From positions 105,669,319 through 105,733,318 of the forward strand of contig CP136066.1 in assembly GCA_032622095.1 (NCBI GenBank): a stretch of DNA of 64,000 nucleotides, in the 5' to 3' direction. Below the pieces are notes generated by a model. It ran no database searches and was not told the origin of the DNA. It saw only the letters and a list, made by a program, of their open reading frames with translations. This document shows, in pieces, positions 1-12,700 of the stretch. Position 1 is the stretch's first letter. Each line of letters opens with the position of its first letter. This DNA is from Siphonodentalium dalli (Eukaryota > Mollusca > Scaphopoda > Gadilida > Siphonodentaliidae). The position numbers and the translations under genes are program-made.

Positions 1-254
1 GTAGAGGTTCATGGCATGATCTAGTACCATGGAAACCTGTGCACCTGCGATTATGAGGTCCGACAAACATTTTTTGTGGCGTTATCCACCTCTTTCGACT
101 TGCAAACATGCAAAACATTGTCCGGGCTTGTATTCCTACATTTTCCAGTCACATTTTTTTTAAAAGCTTGGCACAGAGGCTGATTGGGCAATTTTGTTTG
201 CAGTTTTTCTCTACTGCCATGGGGGTATCCTTATTCCCATTGGGACAGCCCACT
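1..254. other. Unassigned AT-rich sequence
   Basis: No gene, RNA or repeat was recognised here. It is the left flank of the duplicated block that starts near 255. Confidence 0.4.
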
Positions 255-468
255 TCTAATTTTTCCTAGGATTTTACTCATAGAATATTCATCAGTTTGT
301 GCAGCACTGCACTGCTGATGGACCTATTGGGAAACAAATTAATCATTGTCAAGACAAAATTATTGAAAAAAACAATTGCTATGTGGTCCAAAAAAATTAT
401 CCTATTTGATGGTAAATATTGAGGTTCCCTGAATATTTATGTGTATGCCACCTACTGTTCTACATGTA

Positions 469-686
469 CAATAATGCCCTAAATAATCGACTCCTTAACC
501 ACAGCAGAATTATGGGTAATAATTTTTCAGGATTTAGTCGGAAATATGGCTTGTTGCCATTCAACGGAAAGCTCTCACTGAGAGCTTTTCCAATGAATGG
601 CAACAAGCCATATTTCCGACTAAATCCTGAAAAATTACCCATAATTCTGCTGTGATTAAGGAGTCGATTATTTCGGGCATAACTGT
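469..686. mobile_element. H1 palindromic MITE, copy 1
   Basis: First copy of the main interspersed element of the window. Two ~100-bp arms are near-perfect reverse complements around a short loop near 575 (CTCACTGAGAG). The consensus ends are CAGTAATGCCCTAAATAATC and its complement, flanked by TA. TA target sites with CAGTAATGCC-type ends suggest a non-autonomous element of the Tc1/mariner (IS630) group; this is an inference from the ends only. No ORF of its own is present. Confidence 0.85.
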
Positions 687-1249
687 ATATTAATTTATTA
701 AATAAAGGTACTGTAATACAGGTATTGAAAATACATATTCAAACAGAATAATAAATGTACCAATAAACTTCCATATTGTCTCAACTTGTTGACATTTTAA
801 CACATGCTTTGCGAAAATATCCACAGTTTGTGGGGCATCTCGCACATGGAGGAATTAATTGTCCCCCAAGTGTGGAATCAATTGTCACCTGTTGGTATTT
901 GTTAAGTAGTCTATTGTCACCTGGCTGGGGCCCACCCCATAGTTTCCTAACCACACTCCCTATGTAGTCATACAAAATTGCCCAACTATTGGAAATTCCT
1001 TTTGTACATCAACTCCATTTAAATTTATATTTTGCAACTGCGACCTCAAGTTTTCTGTTTGTAAATATCAACCTTGCGTCCCTATATAGTTAGACATTTT
1101 CCAAATGAGAGGACAAGCTTGTAACTAGAAAAATATTATTAAAAAAATAATAATCAATTTCCATAATTTCTGTATACTAATGTTTCAGCCGATGTACACT
1201 CAATCAGGTATCCCTCATATTCTGTCATCCAAAACGTATAGTGTAGATA

Positions 1250-1464
1250 CAGTAATGCCCTAATTAATCGACTCCATAACCACAGCAGAATTATGGGTAA
1301 CTTTTCAGGATTTAGTTGGAAATATGGCTTGTTGCCATTCATCGGAAAGCTCTCCCCGAGAGCTTTCCGATGACTGTCAACAAGCCATATTTCCGACTAA
1401 ATCCTGAAAAATTACCCATAATTCTGCTGTGATTAAGGAGTCGATTATTTCGGGCATAACTGTA
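1250..1464. mobile_element. H1 palindromic MITE, copy 2
   Basis: Full hairpin copy with loop near 1360 (CTCCCCGAGAG). It separates the two halves of the 740-bp tandem duplication. Its central part is almost identical to that of copy 3, as expected if they were duplicated together. Confidence 0.85.
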
Positions 1465-1986
1465 TATTAATTTATTAAATAAAGGTACTGTAATACAGGT
1501 ATTGAAAATACATATTGTCTCAACTTGTTGACATTTTAACACATGCTTTGCGAAAATATCCACAGTTTGTGGGGCATCTCGCACATGGAGGAGTTAATTG
1601 TCCCCCAAGTGTGGAATCAATTGTCAACCTGTTGGTATTTGTTAAGTAGTCTATTGTCACCTGGCTGGGGCCCACCCCATAGTTTCATAACCACACTCCC
1701 TATGTAGTCATACAAAATTGCCCAACTATTGGAAATTCCTTTTGTACATCAACTCAATTTAAATTTATATTTTGCAACTGCGACCTCAAGTTTTCTGTTT
1801 GTAAATATCAACCTTGCGTCCCTATATAGTTAGACATTTTCCAAATGAGAGGACAAGCTTGTAACTAGAAAAATATTATTAAAAAAATAATCAATTTCCA
1901 TAATTTCTGTATACTAATGTTTCAGCCGATGTACACTCAATCAGGTATCCCTCATATTCTGTCATCCAAAACGTATAGTGTAGATA

Positions 1987-2202
1987 CAGTAATGCCCTAA
2001 TTAATCGACTCCATAACCACAGCAGAATTATGGGTAACTTTTCAGGATTTAGTTGGAAATATGGCTTGTTGCCATTCATCGGAAAGCTCTCCCCGAGAGC
2101 TTTCCGATGACTGTCAACAAGCCATATTTCCGACTAAATCCTGAAAAGTTACCCATAATTCTGCTGTGGTTATGGAGTCAATTAATTAGGGCATTTAACT
2201 GT
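1987..2202. mobile_element. H1 palindromic MITE, copy 3
   Basis: Full hairpin copy at the right edge of the second duplicated unit. The ends are slightly altered (GCATTTAACTGTA at the right end). Confidence 0.85.
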
Positions 2203-2830
2203 ACATGTATGTTCTAGAATCAACTTTTACTGTTACCAACATTTAGCCGAAAGTTGATTGCAGTAAAATTCAGTCAAATAAAAAAAGTTATTATTAAAGA
2301 CCAGGAACCCATTTTTTTGCAGGATTTTTATACTTCTACAATATTCATCAGTGTCTACTGCACTGCTGAATGGAGCTATTGGCAACAAAATTAGTCATTC
2401 TCAAGACAAAATTGTTGAAAAAACAATTGCTACTAGTATGTGGTCCAAATAAGTTATCATATTTTATGGTATATATATTGAGATTCCCCTGATGTTTTAT
2501 TCGAATACCAGTATAACATCACCCTGTGCCACCCACTGTTCTATATAAAAATATAGGTAATATGTAATATAGGTATTGAAAATACCCATTCAAACAGTAT
2601 ATTAAATGTACATTTGAACTTCCATAGGTGCAAATTGCAAGCTTCTCAACTTTGTTGACATTTTAACACCTGCTTTGTGAAAACATCCAATCTCTCTTGG
2701 TGGGGGATTATCTCACATCTGTAATGGAGGAGTTAATTGTTTCCCAGTTGACCATTGTCACCTGGTGGGGGATCAGTTAATAGGTTATTGTCACCTGACT
2801 GGTCAGCCCTCCCAAAAGTCTACTGTCTCC

Positions 2831-3263
2831 TGACCACCTGCTGATGATTAGAACATGTGCCATAGCTTACCTGTGTAATGACAATCAACACACTATTAAT
2901 CAACACCTGGATTAACAGTACACACCTTGGATTAAGTGTAGTGTACACTGTGAGGACTTGGGTTATAAGTAGCCCTCTCCAGTCTGTTGCATTAAATCAG
3001 TCCTGTGATAAGTGGGGAAACCGTGAAATTGCTGATAACATTCCTGACATTGGGGAAATTGACATCGGAACTGGAATTCATAGCTACTATTGGCGTAACA
3101 CTTCTGTGTAATTCTTCCTCAAGTATGTTTAATTTATAATAATTATCAGTGGTATATAGTCGTTCACACATGTAGTAGGTATACTGGATGGACAATCTTT
3201 ACTGATGTGTTCATTTAATGGGATGTATTAACTTTAATCAGACTGAGCACTATAATTTTAGTT
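2831..3263. other. Non-coding stretch, nothing recognised
   Basis: Short open frames occur on both strands, but none has family similarity that I recognise or exon-like boundaries. It lies between the duplicated block and the next hairpin. Confidence 0.4.
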
Positions 3264-3430
3264 TTGTGTTGCTCATTTCCTATTTTGTTGAATAATATTT
3301 AATAGTGGAGTAACTTTTTGGAATACAAAAATGCAGTGAAAAATCTAAGAAACTTTTTGTTTCTTCGATTTTTTTATTCCCAGAAGTTACTCCACTATTA
3401 AAGATTATTCAACAGAATAGGAAATGAGCA
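3262..3430. mobile_element. Palindromic hairpin element (~165 bp)
   Basis: Inverted repeat with arms of about 60 bp. GTGTTGCTCATTTCCTATT near 3267 is matched by its complement ending near 3433, and TAGTGGAGTAACTT near 3303 by AAGTTACTCCACTA near 3384. The loop of about 50 bp is A/T-rich. The structure is that of a foldback MITE and is unrelated in sequence to H1. Confidence 0.75.
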
Positions 3431-3731
3431 ACACAATTAATATTTCTGAATGTAGAATCATGGTGAATTATGTTAAACATAAAACATGTACTGGAAATGC
3501 TCATGTCAAACAGTTGATTCTGATGTCTCTTGAAGACACCCATTTTTTTTTTGTAAGCAGATATTCAAATCTTGTTCTAATTCTGATCAAGCAGGCTGAA
3601 GTGCTCAGGTACCTTACTATTTCCTGAATCAAAGATAATTTAAGTTTAATCAATCATATCTGTCATTTCTCAATTTCACTTGAAGGGAAGAGTTTTAAGT
3701 AGTTTTATGTTATTAAATTTCTAGCCTTCTT

Positions 3732-3920
3732 CAGGTTGGAGGATGCAGTTGAAAATTGTTGGCTGGACACCCCTTTTACCAATAAAGAAAATGCCCCCCT
3801 CCTCCTGTAGATAAATTTATATTAGAAATGCACCCCTTAGGTTGGAGGATGCGGTTGTTAGGTGGATACCTCTGTTTAGCAATGAAAATGACCCCCCTCT
3901 TCCTGTAGATAAATCTTTTT
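3732..3920 (+). repeat. Imperfect tandem duplication (~108-bp period)
   Basis: The stretch beginning GGTTGGAGGATGCAGTTG near 3735 recurs as GGTTGGAGGATGCGGTTG near 3840. Both copies continue to a CTCCTGTAGATAAAT-like end. Diverged and non-coding. Confidence 0.6.
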
Positions 3921-4193
3921 GTCTATTTTACATATTCATCGAACGTCTGAACATTCTCTCTTAAGTTCATCGCTATCGAGTCTGTCATTTAGCTGTGCAT
4001 ATATGCATAAAATTGGAAATCTGATCGCATAGTTATTCTAGTAGTTATCTCATTATATGAGGACAGTGAGACCATGAAGCACCTCAGCGATTTTTAATGA
4101 ATATTCGATCAACCTTCCTCCATTTTGTGTAAACAAATCTGTAACCATAGTTACTTAGCATAACTGTTTTCTGTTTGCAAGAATCGGATAAAA

Positions 4194-4243
4194 ATGGTCG
4201 TCACAGTGGAGAAATTGTATTGCATGCTGCTGAATCTATCGAG
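4194..4243 (+). CDS. FoxN2/3: Possible alternative first coding exon of FoxN2/3
   Basis: An ATG in good initiation context (AAAAATGG) opens 16 codons plus two bases ending at an AG|GTTTGAG donor. The main exon's acceptor at 6120-6121 leaves exactly one base before an open frame, so joining 4243 to 6122 is in frame. It would extend the protein N-terminally by about 27 residues, including a glutamate run (residues encoded at 6123-6152), before M of MPTKLDESD. The donor is weak, although FoxN2/3 exon 2 also uses a GTTTG donor. I cannot recognise the encoded 16 residues, so it may be chance. Otherwise 6122-6152 is 5' UTR. Confidence 0.3.
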
Positions 4244-4717
4244 GTTTGAGATATATTATAATTATCGTCGTATTGATCTTCACAGCAGACTACGATAAAC
4301 TTTGAAACCTTATTCAATGTATTGTCTCCTCGTCCCAACAAAAAATAGATTGTTCTGTATGTCAATAAAATCTGGTTGTCATCTCGTTCAGAAATTAATT
4401 AATAGGAAAGCTGTATGGGACACGTGTCTGAAGTACCATTGTGAGTTGAGACTTTAATACTTATGCCTTTGTTGCTTGTTTTCTCACTGTAGATAACAGA
4501 TTTACACTAGCATCAATATTAAGCATCACCTTTTGACTTGAGTCTATTAACCACTTCATCGGCAGGATATAAAATGATATGTAGACAATAGGCGTGACTT
4601 CTGTTCTATGAATCAATGACAAATGTCTTGGTTATATTCTCTTGGCAGTTTTGAAATGGGACAAACTATTGTAAATATCTTCATGATGAGATTTGTGTAA
4701 GTATATACATACATGTA

Positions 4718-4823
4718 CAGTAATTCTCTAATTAATCGACTTCTTAACCACAGCAGAATTATGGGTAACTTTTCAGGATTTAGTCGGAAATATGGCTTGT
4801 TGCCATTCATCGGAAAGCTCTCG
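4718..4823. mobile_element. H1 MITE, copy 4 (left arm only)
   Basis: Only the left arm is present, from CAGTAATTCTCTAATTAATC to the GGAAAGCTCTC loop start. Then the sequence switches abruptly to unrelated DNA. Because one arm is lost, it cannot fold. Confidence 0.8.
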
Positions 4824-5737
4824 GCGAGTGGATTTTCTAGTGAAATTAACAATCTGAGCAACCTTCCCTCTAAAACTGGCATGTACTTAGTATGATAGGG
4901 TCTAGACGCCAGTGATGAAACGACAATAAGTGATCAAGAAAACAATAAACTGATAATACACACATATATATTTAAAATAATGATAGTCGAGGTAGCCATA
5001 AAATCCTCAATAGTATATAAATGTAGCAGTGCGCTCCTCCCTCCTCCCACTCCCCCTGAATTTTTCTTGTCTTAACATGTAGTGTCAGACCAGATACTCA
5101 TTTTATCATTCAATATGACTATGTGACATGTACTACTACACAGCCTACATCAGTTACAATCGTTTTATCTGATTAAAGCTGTTTTGCCTAAAGCTCTATA
5201 GCTTGTATTATATATTTGAACCATTTATGTGCATATCTTTATCTTGGACCACATGTAGCTTTACATTAGTACATCTATTGCAGATTATTTCTTTTTTGTT
5301 CCTGGACTATTTTGAGTGTTTGCTATAATTGTGGTCAGATTGCTTACCTTGCAAAATATTCTGGCAAATAACAAACCACAGCTGCCCTTGTAAACAAAGT
5401 GTTTGACTCTAGATTATCTGTACATGTCACCAGTTTTGTTGCCATGGCAATGAACCATAACTAAACACGGTCAGATGAAACAAATATTTACCACAAACTA
5501 CAGGTACTTGTATATGAGAAGTTCACAACAGAATATATCTGTGTTTTAATCACTTTTGAACATTGCTAATACATGTATTGCAGCTGAAATAGAATTTGAA
5601 AATATCTTGTTTGCCTTGAGCATATGGTAATGGGCAGACTTATTTTACATTAATTTGAAGTCTACACTTCAGTAAGTTTTGAGGCATGTTACATGTATAT
5701 AAAGTCTGGATGAAAGTATTTATGAACATATCCATAT
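4824..5737. other. Non-coding stretch upstream of FoxN2/3
   Basis: No exon or repeat family was recognised. It contains several ACATGTA-type words, which are common throughout this window. Confidence 0.35.
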
Positions 5738-5953
5738 TTGAACCCTTCCATGACTGGAGCTTACCTAAATTTTGCAAAAACCCTCTGCCAATTCATTCTC
5801 TTATATATGCAAGTCTCCCATACGGAGCTTTGCATATATAAGAGAATACATTGGCCTAATAATATTTTATTTTTCAAGACCTTGTAAGCCAGTGCACTAC
5901 TGACACGGAAAATTAGTGTTGCACCAGCACATCTCCCATCATGAATGGGTTAA
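5738..5953. mobile_element. H3 double-hairpin element, copy 1
   Basis: Ends are AACCCTTCCATGACTGGAGC on the left and a CCCATCATGAATGGGTT-like right end. The interior hairpin pairs TTCTCTTATATATGCAAG (near 5799) with CATATATAAGAGAA (near 5834). This is a shortened copy with one clear inner hairpin, in the opposite orientation to the copies near 30-32 kb. Confidence 0.65.
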
Positions 5954-6121
5954 TACAAACCTGTTTTTTCCCTGGAAATGGAAAGGAATCTGACAAAAGT
6001 GAGAATAACTTTGTGTAATTTGATTTTCCAATAAACCTTAAATACATGTATCTTGACATAAATTGATATTATTTATAATATATTACTTTATTTATTAATA
6101 TATTTAATTATTTTTCTTCAG

Positions 6122-6734
6122 AGAAATAGAAGAAGAGGAAGAAAAAGAAAATATGCCTACGAAGTTGGATGAGAGTGATGCCTCTATGAGGCAAAGACTG
6201 CTGACGAGTTTAAGTCAAAGTTTTCCAGGAAGTGCGCTCTCCAAAGCTTTACATTCTATGTCAGAATCGGACGATGAGTTCATTTCCGATCCACTCAGCA
6301 ACAGTTGCTATGCTGAACTTCGGTTGGAGAAAATCGACCCTGATGATGATTGTGATGATGACTTGACTAGTTTGAGTTGGTTACAAGATGCTGATTTGTT
6401 GAAAAACATCAATGTCGCCAGTGACGACAACGAGGAATGGAGTGACGATTCTAAGGAAAATGGAAATGTTACAATGTGCTATCCACCACAACCACACGTA
6501 CCATATAACCCACAGAGACATCTGAACACCAAGCCGCCATATTCTTTTAGTTGTTTGATATTCATGGCGATTGAGGATTCACCAATTAAGAAACTGCCAG
6601 TTAAAGACATCTATAACTGGATATTATCTCATTTTCCATACTTCCAAAATGCACCGACAGGGTGGAAAAACTCAGTGCGACATAACCTGTCATTAAATAA
6701 GTGCTTCAAAAAGGTGGATAAAGTTGGTTCACAG
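6122..6734 (+). CDS. FoxN2/3: FoxN2/3 exon 1 (acidic N-terminus and most of forkhead domain)
   Basis: Acceptor TTTTTCTTCAG at 6120-6121; donor CAG|GTAGGT at 6735. Coding begins at 6153 and gives residues 1-194, ending in phase 0. From 6122 to 6152 the frame is open ([10 protein letters not shown]), so this stretch is either 5' UTR or coding if an upstream exon is used. Residues 13-35 ([18 protein letters not shown] region) resemble the N-terminal SKAL patch of FOXN3. H1, W-helix and the DNA-recognition helix of the forkhead domain are all in this exon. Confidence 0.93.
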
Positions 6735-9700
6735 GTAGGTTGACACAGATGTTACCATGTCGTAGATTCACTTGTACAGTAATGTCCTAAATAATCGACC
6801 CCAAAACCACAGCAGAATTATGGGAAATTTTTCAGGATTTATGTGAGAGCTTTCTGATGAATGGCAACAAGCCATTTATCCAGGCTAAATCCTGAAAAAT
6901 ATTTACTAAATGATTTTTATAATTTTCTGAAATGACCCAAACAGAAAGGATTTAAACTTTTGTATTAACCTGGAATGTCGCAAATTCGCAATCAGCCTGG
7001 ATTAATTCATTTTAATGCAACAGCAACACTGACAGCAAGAGAATAAAAAATTGTCATGGGACAGCTACCAAGCGATATAGGAAGTGAAAACAAAGGGGGA
7101 AATCTCCAATGATTCATATGTCTGGCTGTGTCCATGTAGAAAACAACTCCACAAAGATGGGAACTGATGAGTAACACAAGGCAGCAATTAAATATCAACT
7201 CACTAGAGGGACAACATTTCCTAACTGCAACATCATGTTGTCTTGGCAACCAAACAATGTCATCCCAGTACTGACAATAGCCATGTAATTTGAGTCCACC
7301 ATTCTGAATTGCCACTGAAGTGAATTTAATGCTGTGATTAATATCATGCCATATGACCTTGTGGTGACAGCTGCATTTTAAATATCGAATGAAATTCAAG
7401 AAAAATTATCCGATCGGAGGAGTTTGTGCTGCCCACAATTATAATGATAGTTTTCTTTCAAATTTATGACAAGACAAGTGAAATCTGTCATGAATTTCCA
7501 GCAACAATTCAAACTTCTATCTTTAACTGGCATTGATTAATAAGTTATTTATATATATGTGATAGGTCATCAGAAATTAATTCCAAGTTAATATTTTTAC
7601 ATGCGAAAGTACATGTACCAGTATAGTCAGTCATCAACTAATATTAAATCCTAAAATCATAATAGGAGTACTTGACTATATTTTGGCCAACAGCACACAA
7701 ATCATTTCAATTATGGCTTTAGAATAATCAAATTAGCAGTGTGAAGTTCTTCAAGTTTCTAAACGATATCCTAGAATTTTTTGTTCAAAATTGCAAACAA
7801 AAGGTGTCTTTCCTCAACTGATCTACTTTACAAATTTACTAATATAATAAGGAAAGGATAATATCCTCCATCTCCAAATTACACATTAATTAGAATCAGT
7901 TATCGCATTGATCCGATTATATGAACAGCATGACACTATTTTTTTAAACTGGCAGCCAAAGAAAAGTCAGTGTATTGTCAGTGGACACCAAATCAATCTT
8001 CCCCAGCTCCACTATACAGTATCTAATCAGGGCCTGCTGAGAAGGCCAGATTAATAGTGCTCAGGCTTGAAATGAGGATAATGATAGCCAAAGGGAAATG
8101 AGCAATATAGCAGCTTCAAGTCTGGAATTAGTGTGTCTGTCCTTTGAATAATGAGGTCCCCAGAGGGTGAATTTAGTGATGCTATCCCGCACAGCGGGCT
8201 AGCATCACCAATTTCTCCCTGTGGGGACCTCATTCTGCTGAGGCTTCAACTGCTACATGGGAGACCCTAGGATCAGATTGATGTTCCCCAGTTGAAGTTG
8301 GTGATGTTCACCCATTAGTCACCTCGATTATGAATTTTATCTTCTGCAAATTAGAGGATATAGAAACTGAACAGAAGGGAAAAGGTAACTAAAAACAATG
8401 TTAATTTGAGACTTTAGAAGATGAGACCTAAGCAGGAGGAGGTCCCCAGAGGGTGAATTTAGTGATGCTAGCCTGCTGTGCGGGGTAGCGTCACTTAAGT
8501 CGCCCTCTGGGGGTCATCATTCTGCAAATGACAGTCACACTATGTCCAGGCTTAAATATAATGGCTTCCATAGTGTGGGATGAGAATGGATCTAAAATAG
8601 AAATTCCTAGACAGGAACACTGACTGATTTAAACATACATGTATGTAATGTCAAATTTATAATGTATGGATAAATACCAAAACTCCCTATAACAAATATA
8701 TTTTCAAACTTAAATTTGCACATTAAATATGACAGGCTTTGGTATGTCAAATATTTATATACATGTAGTATGAAATTGGCTAAATCTAAATGATTAAAGA
8801 ATCAAAGAATGACTTTAGGAAATATTTGGAGACGGCATAACTATAGGAGGGTTATTCAATAGAAATTACCAGGGATGTTGCCCCATGAGGAAGACTACCA
8901 GTATATAGGGAAGGGAATCGATCGATTGGGGTTACAATATGTAGGGTAATAATTTGCGTTGCTACAAAACTGATTGTAGGGTTGTACCATATCTTCCCAT
9001 GGATCCTTAGTTCTAAGACAATAATTTAAAAACTCTTTTGAATTTGGTCCATATGGACATCATTTAAAAATGATTACTAGTAGATTGAAAATGCAGTTTT
9101 GGACACGTTAAGCCAAATGGCCTTCAGACACACACGAAATGCAACCTGTTTCGTCTGGCCAAACATTATTTAAAATTTGTATTCCTAGAAAATTAAAGTA
9201 AGAGTGCTTCTAGATTACATTTATAATATTGAATATTAAAATGATGTGAAACACTCCGGTAGGGTGATCAAATAGAAATGGAGAATAATCTTGTTATTTT
9301 TACAAATATTATATCTAAATTGACAACACACACCATCATTATTATATATTAATTAATTGCAGTGACTGCCGATGGCGAATTAATTTTCGTTAGTTTATCG
9401 CCGATAGAAGCGTCCCGTCCCGATTTGAGTAGTAAATATTTTCAATTTAGAGTAGTTCAGACAATGTTTTCTATGGAGTGGTACAGTCTATTTGCTTACG
9501 ATTTTCGGTGATGTTAGAATGCTACATTCCTGCAGTTGGCATAGCACCTGAATGCTAACTTATCAGTTTCATGCACCCGAACAAGTACATAATATATCTT
9601 TAAGTACACATTTTAAATAGATCAAAATATATCATTTACTTTACTTTGGTCAGTTTCAAACACAAAATTTTCATTTTTTACATCTTTTCTTCTCTCTTTA

Positions 9701-12700
9701 TTTATAGGCAATTGGCAAAGGATCATTATGGTGCATAGATCCAGATTATCGACCAAATTTGCTGCAAGCTTTACGGAAAACTCCATATCATCCATACCAT
9801 CAACTACAGATGTTATCTAATCCTCAACCTCAGCAATATCCAAACAGGTTTGTGTAAATTTATATATTACAAACACAGCCATTACTCCAACTCAGCAATA
9901 CACAATCTGGTTTGTGTAAATTTATATATTACAAACATCCATCCTCAACTGCAGCAAAGTGTATACCCAAACAGGATTTTGTAAATTATTTTACAAACCC
10001 AGCCACTTCTTCAACCTCATCAAAACGCAATCTGGTTTGTGTAAATTGTATTACAAACACAGCCATCCTCAACCTAATCAATACTCAATCTGGTTTGTGT
10101 AAATTGTATTACAAACACAGCCATCCTCAACCTAATCAATACTCAATCTGGTTTGTGTAAATTGTATTACAAACTCATCCGTCCTCAACCTCATCAATAC
10201 GCAATCTGGTTCAAATGTGTAAATTGTGTTACAAACACTGCCATAAAAATTGGCTTACAGTGCCAACCCAATTTTGTTTAGCCCTGGCAGTACATTTCTG
10301 TATAACATCTTCTGTTAACATCTTTTTTCTGATTGAAAATATCCAAGAGCAGGCCTTTAATACACAAGTGGAGTTTTTTTGTATTTAATGCATGCTGCAA
10401 TAAATACATGACATCTAAAGCACATAAGGGTGAGGTGGGCCTTCTGAAGGCTACATTTCCAAAGTTATAGCTGTTCCATAGATGCGATATCTCTGGCTTC
10501 ACGCCCTATTAACAGGTGCCGGAATTACCAAGGACAAAGGAGCTCAACTGTAGACCAGAATCGGTCATGCTTTTAAATTAAGAGTAAATCATAGTTGGTT
10601 CTCAGTGCAAAATAACTGAACATTCTATTCTTTTTCCTTGCCATTCTTTGTCAGATAGTATGACTCTTTATGACTCTTAGTGCCCCCACTTGCCCTCCCC
10701 TCCTATACTGGAGGGCAGGCGGGGCAGCATCCCCTTGCTCCTGCACCTCTGGATAGGGATAATTAATTCCCCCCCCCCAAATTAATCCCATTATCCTTGG
10801 CAAAAGTAATAGAAACACGGATGATTACTGGAAATAATTCTCTTTAGTCCACTATGTGTTTTTACCTTGTGCTAAAATCCAGAGTATTCTGGAATATCAT
10901 CATTATTAAGGTCACTGATTGAAGCACATGGGTACTAGTATACATGTGAAATATCAGAAAGTTTTCATTTTGAGCAGATGATATCAAACTGTTAAGGCTC
11001 CTTGATGCAGAAATTAAGTTTTTCCAATCAGATGAAAATGGTTTCTTTTGGTGTAAAACATTAACCATTTTGCATACCTCTTGGTCCACTGCAGTGTCCT
11101 AAATAAAGGGAATTTAATTAGCTGAATGTTTTTGAACACTCCTGTATCTAATGGTGTCTCAATTGATCAGTTTACTGACCTATCACTGGGCAATTATCAT
11201 GATTTGAATACCCAGCCGTGTAATTGTGACGAGTTTGTGGCCAAATATGTTGACTTTCTGACTTGATTGTAGGACATATAAAATGCTCCATGCGCTATAG
11301 AAGGGTGCTATTTTTGTGTGATACATAACCCTTTAAATACACGACATAGTATTCAATGCATATATGTGACACTATTTGAGACTGGTGTTATTAGCGTGCT
11401 TAAGGCCAAAGAAAACAAAATGTCTTTTTGGGTTACAGTCAGAAAAAAATAGGGTTGATAAGTAGGCTTAACATTCAATTTTTAGATTTTTTTTTTATTT
11501 ATACATATTGTTTTGTCTTTTCATGTGCCATATAATGTATATGTTATCTGCAAGGTTGAGCTAAAATTAACTAAAGTTATTTTGATTGTCCTTGTATTAA
11601 TTAACTACCTAGAATCAACTCATTTTTCTAAGGAAAATTATGTGGACAAAAAATGTCCAGATTTTCATGTCAACCATGAAAACAAATAGGATAGGGGGTT
11701 TAAAATAGTGTCTGTAGGGAAACCCGTAACACAAATAATTTCTTTGACCTTAGGCTTAGGCGATAAATATACTTTACAAAACATGCTAATCAATCTGTGT
11801 GTGACACCATTTGAGACTGGGTTACTAGCTGGCTATGAAAGGAATGATGTTGAATTGTAATGCCCGAATTAGTAGCATGCCCTGGGGCAGAATGCTCTGT
11901 GTGGTAAGCCTCTCCATTATTCCTGTTTCATTTTCAGTTCATTCATGATTCAGTAATGTCATTTCTCCTGTCACCATCTCGCACTATCTGTGCATGTGTG
12001 AACTAATTTGTAGGACTTCAAGAATCGAAACCCCTTAAGGAGAGTCTTTTGAAACACCCACCCTGAAAATTGGATTGGCATTTTACTTCTTCAACAATGC
12101 CTTAGAATTGCATGAAATTCTATATTGGCTTAGCTATAATAATTTTGAGGGCTGCCCCCTCTCCCATGGAATGAAATTAAAATTAAAATATAATATTTTA
12201 TTACATTTGAATATGTGTGTCCCAAAGGACAGGGAATCCCTATTGTAGAACCAAGGGACAAATACAGACCCCTTTCCCCAAGTACCTCATTTTCCCCATA
12301 TTATGGTATGAAATTTCCCAATTCTAATTACCAAACATTATTAAAGTAAATTTTGGGAATCCGCATATTGAAACCAACAGCTGGGGCATTTTTTTCACAG
12401 TAAAACTATTTTGAAATTTTCTTATTGGACCACGAGTGTTTAGTTTTTCCAAATGGCAGGTATCGGGCCATTTTCCAATTGAGGTTGGATAATCCCTGGT
12501 TGCATTTTCATCGCTCCCATGTGGTGAACACAAGGCACCTCTTTATGGTGGCAGCTTACCTGATAATCTCCATATCTCACATATGTTACAGTTCGTACTG
12601 CTACCTGAGTCTACTTTGTAAACAAATTTCACAAAGGACTCAAGAGATAGTGTACCTACTCAATGTCACTTCTCTTATCTTCTTCATTGTATTACTGTTA

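Larger units (their letters stand above)
255..2830 (+). repeat. Tandem segmental duplication block interleaved with hairpin MITEs
   Basis: Two nearly identical ~740-bp units follow each other. The segment after the first H1 hairpin (about 690-1249) is repeated at about 1467-1986; for example, the stretch containing GAGAGGACAAGCTTGTAACT occurs near 1107 and again near 1847. Each unit is bounded by an H1 hairpin element, so the order is H1, unit, H1, unit, H1. A more diverged third version of the unit's start is at about 2555-2750. The segment before the first hairpin (255-440) has a diverged partner at about 2320-2500. Unequal exchange between the flanking hairpins would produce this layout. 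No coding potential was seen. Confidence 0.8.
6735..9707 (+). other. FoxN2/3 intron 1
   Basis: 3.0-kb phase-0 intron. It contains a degraded H1 copy only ~42 bp after the donor, a non-repetitive block at about 6990-7420, and an H2 element at about 8059-8565. The rest is AT-rich with no recognised exon. A block at about 9290-9560 is also free of the repeat families. Confidence 0.85.

Noticed and set aside
460-655. Frames of 60-78 codons inside H1 hairpins
   Set aside because: The same frames occur in both strands of a palindrome and in many copies; not genes.
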